This document shows, one piece after another, positions 59,989 to 64,000 of a stretch of 64,000 nucleotides of DNA. Source of the DNA: Welwitschia mirabilis (Eukaryota > Gnetophyta > Gnetopsida > Welwitschiales); assembly GCA_051453625.1 (NCBI GenBank), contig JBOZIK010000001.1:280745269-280809268 (forward strand). The letters run 5' to 3'. Positions within the stretch are counted from its first letter, which is position 1, and each line of letters opens with the position of its first letter. The notes below the pieces were generated by a model. That model was not told the DNA's origin. It searched no databases and was given only the letters and a program-made list of their open reading frames with translations. The position numbers were made by a program, and so were the translations under genes.

Positions 59989-60039
59989 TGAGAAAAGGGT
60001 CTTAAAAGGTGGATGAACTGCAAGCGTCCCGCGTCGTGT

Positions 60040-60200
60040 TAAAAGTCAGACATCTGGGAACAATATGTCGTACATCCGAGATAAAACTCCGTTCCATAGA
60101 AAATTACAGAGAGTCTGACATCTGAGGGAAAAAATAAGGACGTCTGAGTTATTAAAAAGGTTCGGACATCCGAGAAAGGACAGTGGGACGTCTGATACTG
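60040..60200. repeat. Array of GACGTC-core palindromes (element 2, beside pol)
   Basis: Copies of the same motif as in the LTR: TCAGACATCTGG, GTACATCCGAG, CTGACATCTGAG, AGGACGTCTGAG, TCGGACATCCGAG and GGGACGTCTGAT within 160 bases. It corresponds in position to the array at 51,380-51,650 in element 1. Confidence 0.75.
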
Positions 60201-60329
60201 ATTTCAGTTTTGCAGAGAAAGTGTCAAATGCATAAGAACTGAGTATAGTACAAAATTGAATTTTTTCCAACAACAGATCATGGCAGAGCATGGTGCAAAG
60301 TTTTATGTATAGAGGGATGCAGGATCATA

Positions 60330-63300
60330 CCTCATGGGGGTTTACCCCAATGTCCAAGTTCCTCCTCAGCTCTATGAATCTTTGTTCATCAAGAGCCTTT
60401 GTCAGAATATCTGCAATTTGATTGTTAATAGACATGTAATCTAAAGTAATGATGCGATTTTGAACTTGGCCTTGAATAAAATGGTGTCGTATATCAATGT
60501 GTTTTGTCCTTGAGTGTTGAACAGGGTTTTTGATGATGTTGATAGCACTTGTATTGTCACAAAACTTTTGATTATTTCATTTTTCCTTCCAAAGTCAATC
60601 CTTATCTACTTCTTCCATAATAGTTGGGCACAACAGGCACGTACTATAATATACTTAGCCTTAGCAGTGGATAAGGACGTTGTATTTTGTTTCTTAATTA
60701 ACCAAGAGACCAAATAGTTTCCTAAGTAGAAGCAAGCTCCACTTGTACTCTTCCTATCATTTATACATCTTACCGAATCTGCATTATAGTAACCTACTAG
60801 ATCTAGAGAAGTATCATAGGGGTATAACAAGCCATAGTTTTGAGTATACTTAATTTATCAAAAAATTCTTTTGACACAGGTCAAGTGTGATTCTTTAGGG
60901 TTTGATTGTTATCGAGCATAGAGCCCTACAATATAGGCTATATCAGGCCCACTAGCAGTCATATACAACAGGCTACTAATTATCCCTCTGTAAAGTTTTT
61001 GATCAATATTTTTACCTGAGGTATTCATGGAGATCCTGATATTGGTGGAAAGAGGAGTCCTAGTGTCTTATCTCTAGCATATTTTGATTGATTGATGAAT
61101 GTCTTGTCTTTAGTTTGTGTGATTTGTAAACTTAGAAAGAAACTTAGTTGTCTAATGAGACTCATTTCAAATTCTTTCTACATCATTTTGAAAAGTCATT
61201 TGCAAGAAAAGGTTTTATAGATCCAAAAAGGATGTCATCTACATAGATCTAAACTATTAAAATATCCTTATCATGTTCAATGAATAACGTAGGATCTGCA
61301 TTAACTTTAGAGAATCCTTTGGATAATAAAAAGGAATTTAACCATCAAACCATGCTCTTGGAGCTTGTTTATGACCACAAAGAGCTTTGTTTAGTTTCTA
61401 AACATAACTAGGAAATTTAGGATCTACAAATCCAGGGGCTGAGCTACATAAACTTCCTCATTACTATATCCATTTAGAAATGCACTCTTGACATCCATTT
61501 GAAAGAGTTTAATTCTATGAAAACAAGCTAAAGCTAACAACATTTGAATGGCTTCTAACTTGGCAATTGGAGCAAACATCTCACCATAGTCAATTCCTTT
61601 CTGTTGATAGTACCCTGGCGCTACTAGCCCAGCTTTGTCTTTCACTATATTGTGGTGTTTATCTCTTTTGTTCTTGTAAACCCACTTGGTTCCAATAATT
61701 TTTTCGTTTGTAGAGGCAAGAACTAGATTTCAAACTTTGTTCCTCTCAAACTGATTCAATTCCTTTTGCATTGCTAACATCCAAGCTTCATTATGCTTAA
61801 CTTCCTGAAATGTTTTGGGCTCTAATTCAGAAACAAAGTAGAGCAAACTGTGACTTATATGCGTATTACTTCTAGTAGTGGTTCCTTGAGAAGGATCACT
61901 TGCAACATTTATATCTGGGTGGTCTCTTCTAGTTCTGAGAGAAGGAGATGAGCATTTGTTCACACCTTTTTCTTCATTACTAGACATAGAAGGCTGATCT
62001 TCCTCTCTAACTTGCATCGTGGAAGAGTCAAAGATGATGTCCTCTTCTTCATCAACCCTATTGGTTTCTGTAATACTCTGATTGTACTCTTCTACCCTTA
62101 CATGGCTGATTCCTCTACTCTGTTAGAAGCTTTATTGAAAATCTTATAGGCCTTGCTAAGTGAAGAGTATTCAAGAAAAATGCCCTCATCTACTTTGGAT
62201 TCAAATTTTTCTATAGGATGATCTTTCAGAATAAAGCTCTTACATCCAAAAACTTTAAGATAACTTATAGTGGGCTTTTTACCATGCCATGCTTGTATGT
62301 AGTTCTTTTTGTACGTGGACGAAGAAAGACTATTGTAAACATAACATGCTGTATTATTTGCTTTAGCCCAAAAATGTTGAGGAGGAGAATGTTCATTTAA
62401 CATTGTTCGAGCCATCTCAATTAGAACTTGGTTTTTATGTTCTGCGACACCATTCTGTTGAGGAGTTCTAAGGGTTGAAAATTAAGGATAGATTCCATTA
62501 GTCACAAAGGGTTTCAAACTTTTCATTGTCAAATTCACCTTCTCGATCAGAACGAATAGCTTTAATATTGTACTCTTTCTCATTTTGAGTCTTCTTGAAA
62601 ATTTTAAAGAACATATCAAAAGCCTCATCTTTACTTGACAGAAATGCTATCCAAGTGAATCTGGAAAAGTCATCAACTACTACTAAAAATATCTTTTACC
62701 TCCTATGCTCTTTGTATGAGTTGGGCCTACTAAGTCCATGTGANNNNNNNNNNGTCTAGAGGTCTTCAGGAAGTAATATTTTTTTTACTTTTAAAGTTGG
62801 ATTGAATAAGTTTACTTTTGATACATGAGTCACATACGTTGGCTTGAGATATAGTGAGCTTGGGAACTCCTCTTGTTATTTCATTTGAGAAAATGACTTT
62901 TAGATCTTTCAAATTTATGTATCCCAATCTTGTATGCCATGAGTTGACTTTATCTGAGTGAACCATGTAGCATCCTTCTCTTGACTTATCATTGCAACCA
63001 TTAACATACATACACTTGGATTTACCACTAGTAAGAGCTATGTCATTAGTTACAATATTGCAAACAATGCATTTATCTTGAAAAAATGGCACATTGTTAC
63101 CTATGTCGCATATTTGAGAAATGTTGAGAAGGTTGTGTTTCAGACCATCAACCAGGTAGACATCATGAATCATAGTATGATGATTGTTTGCTGCTATAGA
63201 TCCTTGCCCACTTACATGACCTTTTCCATTGTCACCAAAAGTGACTTCATCTCCATCATATTCCTGAAACGAGGTTATCAAACTTTTGTTTCCTGTCATA

Positions 63301-63420
63301 CGACGGGAACATCCACTGTCAAGATACCACTTGGTCTTCTTTTGAACTTTGAAGGTAGCATGAGCAAAGAGGAGGTTATGGAGTTTTTTCTAACCCATCT
63401 TATTTGTTTTTTTCTTTTCA
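60330..63420 (-). pseudogene. Copia element 2 pol: protease, integrase, reverse transcriptase, RNase H (degenerate)
   Basis: Protease begins WYLDSGCSRRMTGNKSL (about 63,280-63,335) with the D-S-G triplet intact. The pre-integrase segment gives VYLVDGLKHNLLNISQICDI, and the integrase zinc-binding H-H-C-C region includes SWHTRLGYINLKDLK and CDSCIKSK (62,766-62,960). The integrase core has VDDFSRFTWIAFLSSKDEAF (about 62,610-62,680) and RSDREGEFDN (about 62,540). The end of integrase is KVFGCKSFILKDHP (62,098-62,415). RT shows NEAWMLAMQKELNQFERNKV (61,730-61,790), KGIDYGEMFAPIAKLEAIQM and FQMDVKSAFLNG (61,424-61,645). The catalytic YVDD is intact near 61,228-61,250 but a TAG stop lies two codons before it. 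RNase H reads LVGYYNADSVRC and YLGNYLVSWLIKKQNTTSLS (60,606-60,830). It is less decayed than element 1 but still has frameshifts and stops. Confidence 0.85.
62744..62753. other. Assembly gap (10 N)
   Basis: A placeholder gap lies inside the integrase region of copia element 2. Confidence 0.99.
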
Positions 63421-64000
63421 CTTGACTAACCTTTCATGAGAGTTTTGTTTTCAAAATGAAAATTATAATTCTGTTCAAAGTATGAGGATTTTTTATAAGG
63501 ACGAAAAACATTGCACATGCTCATATATGTTGCAAGAGTGGCATTTCAGGCTAGTTTTAGTAAAAGATTGATATTTTATGCTAGGACAAAAATGTTGATA
63601 TGTAGCAGACATACCAAATGAGCTCCCAATTCCAGACATGTCAAAGGAGCACTCCCTTCACCTAATAGCTTGTTAAGATTCTCTTTTCCTTTAGTTAGAC
63701 AGTCAGCAATACTCCTAGCATCCTGCAATTCTTTGTACAAAATCTCTATTCTTTTGTCAAGCTCAAACAATTTACATTCTAGATCATTTGATTGCTTTTT
63801 CAGAGTTCTATTTTTCTTTTCCAAACTTTCCCAAACTTTAGACTGACATTATATAATTTTTCATATGCATCTAATAACTCATTATAATCTAGGTCAAAAT
63901 CAAGGCATTTTTTGCAGTCATTTTCAGAGCATACCTGTTTAGCTTCAAGATCTACTTCTGAAGCTATTAGGTCAAAATTTGAATCACAATGATGGATATA
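63421..64000 (-). pseudogene. Copia element 2 gag, C-terminal part (runs off the window)
   Basis: The minus-strand frame 63,576-63,824 gives a coiled-coil-like stretch (ECKLFELDKRIEILYKELQD) followed by LTKGKENLNKLLGEG, the usual C-terminal gag linker of Sirevirus/Tork-type copia elements before the protease. The rest of gag, the primer-binding site and the 5' LTR lie beyond the window edge. Confidence 0.75.

Noticed and set aside
1-64000. CRISPR arrays, bacterial operons, functional tRNA or rRNA genes
   Set aside because: No regularly spaced repeats, ribosome-binding sites or intact tRNA/rRNA sequences were seen; the window is plant nuclear DNA. The tRNA-like segment near 30.0 kb has a decayed B box.

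Overview
The window is AT-rich, CpG-poor nuclear DNA from a plant, most likely a seed plant with a large, repeat-loaded genome. I cannot name the species. The evidence is one spliced plant-type gene of the ABC1/ADCK atypical kinase family (39,532-40,669), surrounded by decayed LINE, Ty1/copia (several Sirevirus-like) and Ty3/gypsy retrotransposons. Eight runs of N show that it is a scaffold. Several gaps are flanked by near-duplicate sequence, so the assembly is locally unreliable.

Layout. 1-5.4 kb holds a minus-strand Ty3/gypsy (Athila-like) pol relic. 5.48-12.4 kb is a plus-strand L1-type LINE with a poly(A) end and a probable 12-bp target-site duplication. 13.1-15.4 kb is a broken plus-strand copia element, and 18.48-19.76 kb is a solo LTR of the same family. 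19.8-25.7 kb is AT-rich DNA in which I recognise nothing. 26.9-29.6 kb is a second decayed plus-strand LINE, followed by a tRNA-like, SINE-type segment near 30.0 kb. 30.37-30.77 kb is a sharply CpG-richer stretch ending in a consensus splice donor; it may be the promoter and first exon of the kinase gene. 32.8-38.0 kb, possibly the 5' intron, contains two copia relics in opposite orientation and a minus-strand LINE 3' end.

The kinase gene has five consecutive in-frame exons coding about 202 residues, ending inside the kinase domain at a phase-1 donor. I found no later exon in the remaining 23 kb. Downstream are a copia LTR with primer-binding site (41.0-41.4 kb), a composite element at 41.9-44.3 kb made of hairpin-rich direct repeats around a gypsy gag fragment, simple and tandem repeats, and two related minus-strand Sirevirus-like copia elements (49.06-57.30 kb, and 57.37 kb to beyond the window edge). 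Both copia elements carry gag-pol, a primer-binding site or polypurine tract, about 1-kb LTRs, and an extra degenerate ORF between pol and the 3' LTR. Arrays of a GACGTC-core palindrome lie in the LTR and beside the extra ORF.

Apart from the kinase gene, every coding region seen is degenerate (stops, frameshifts, lost catalytic residues). The most unusual structures are the composite element at 41.9-44.3 kb, the extra ORF shared by the two Sirevirus-like elements, and the palindrome arrays.
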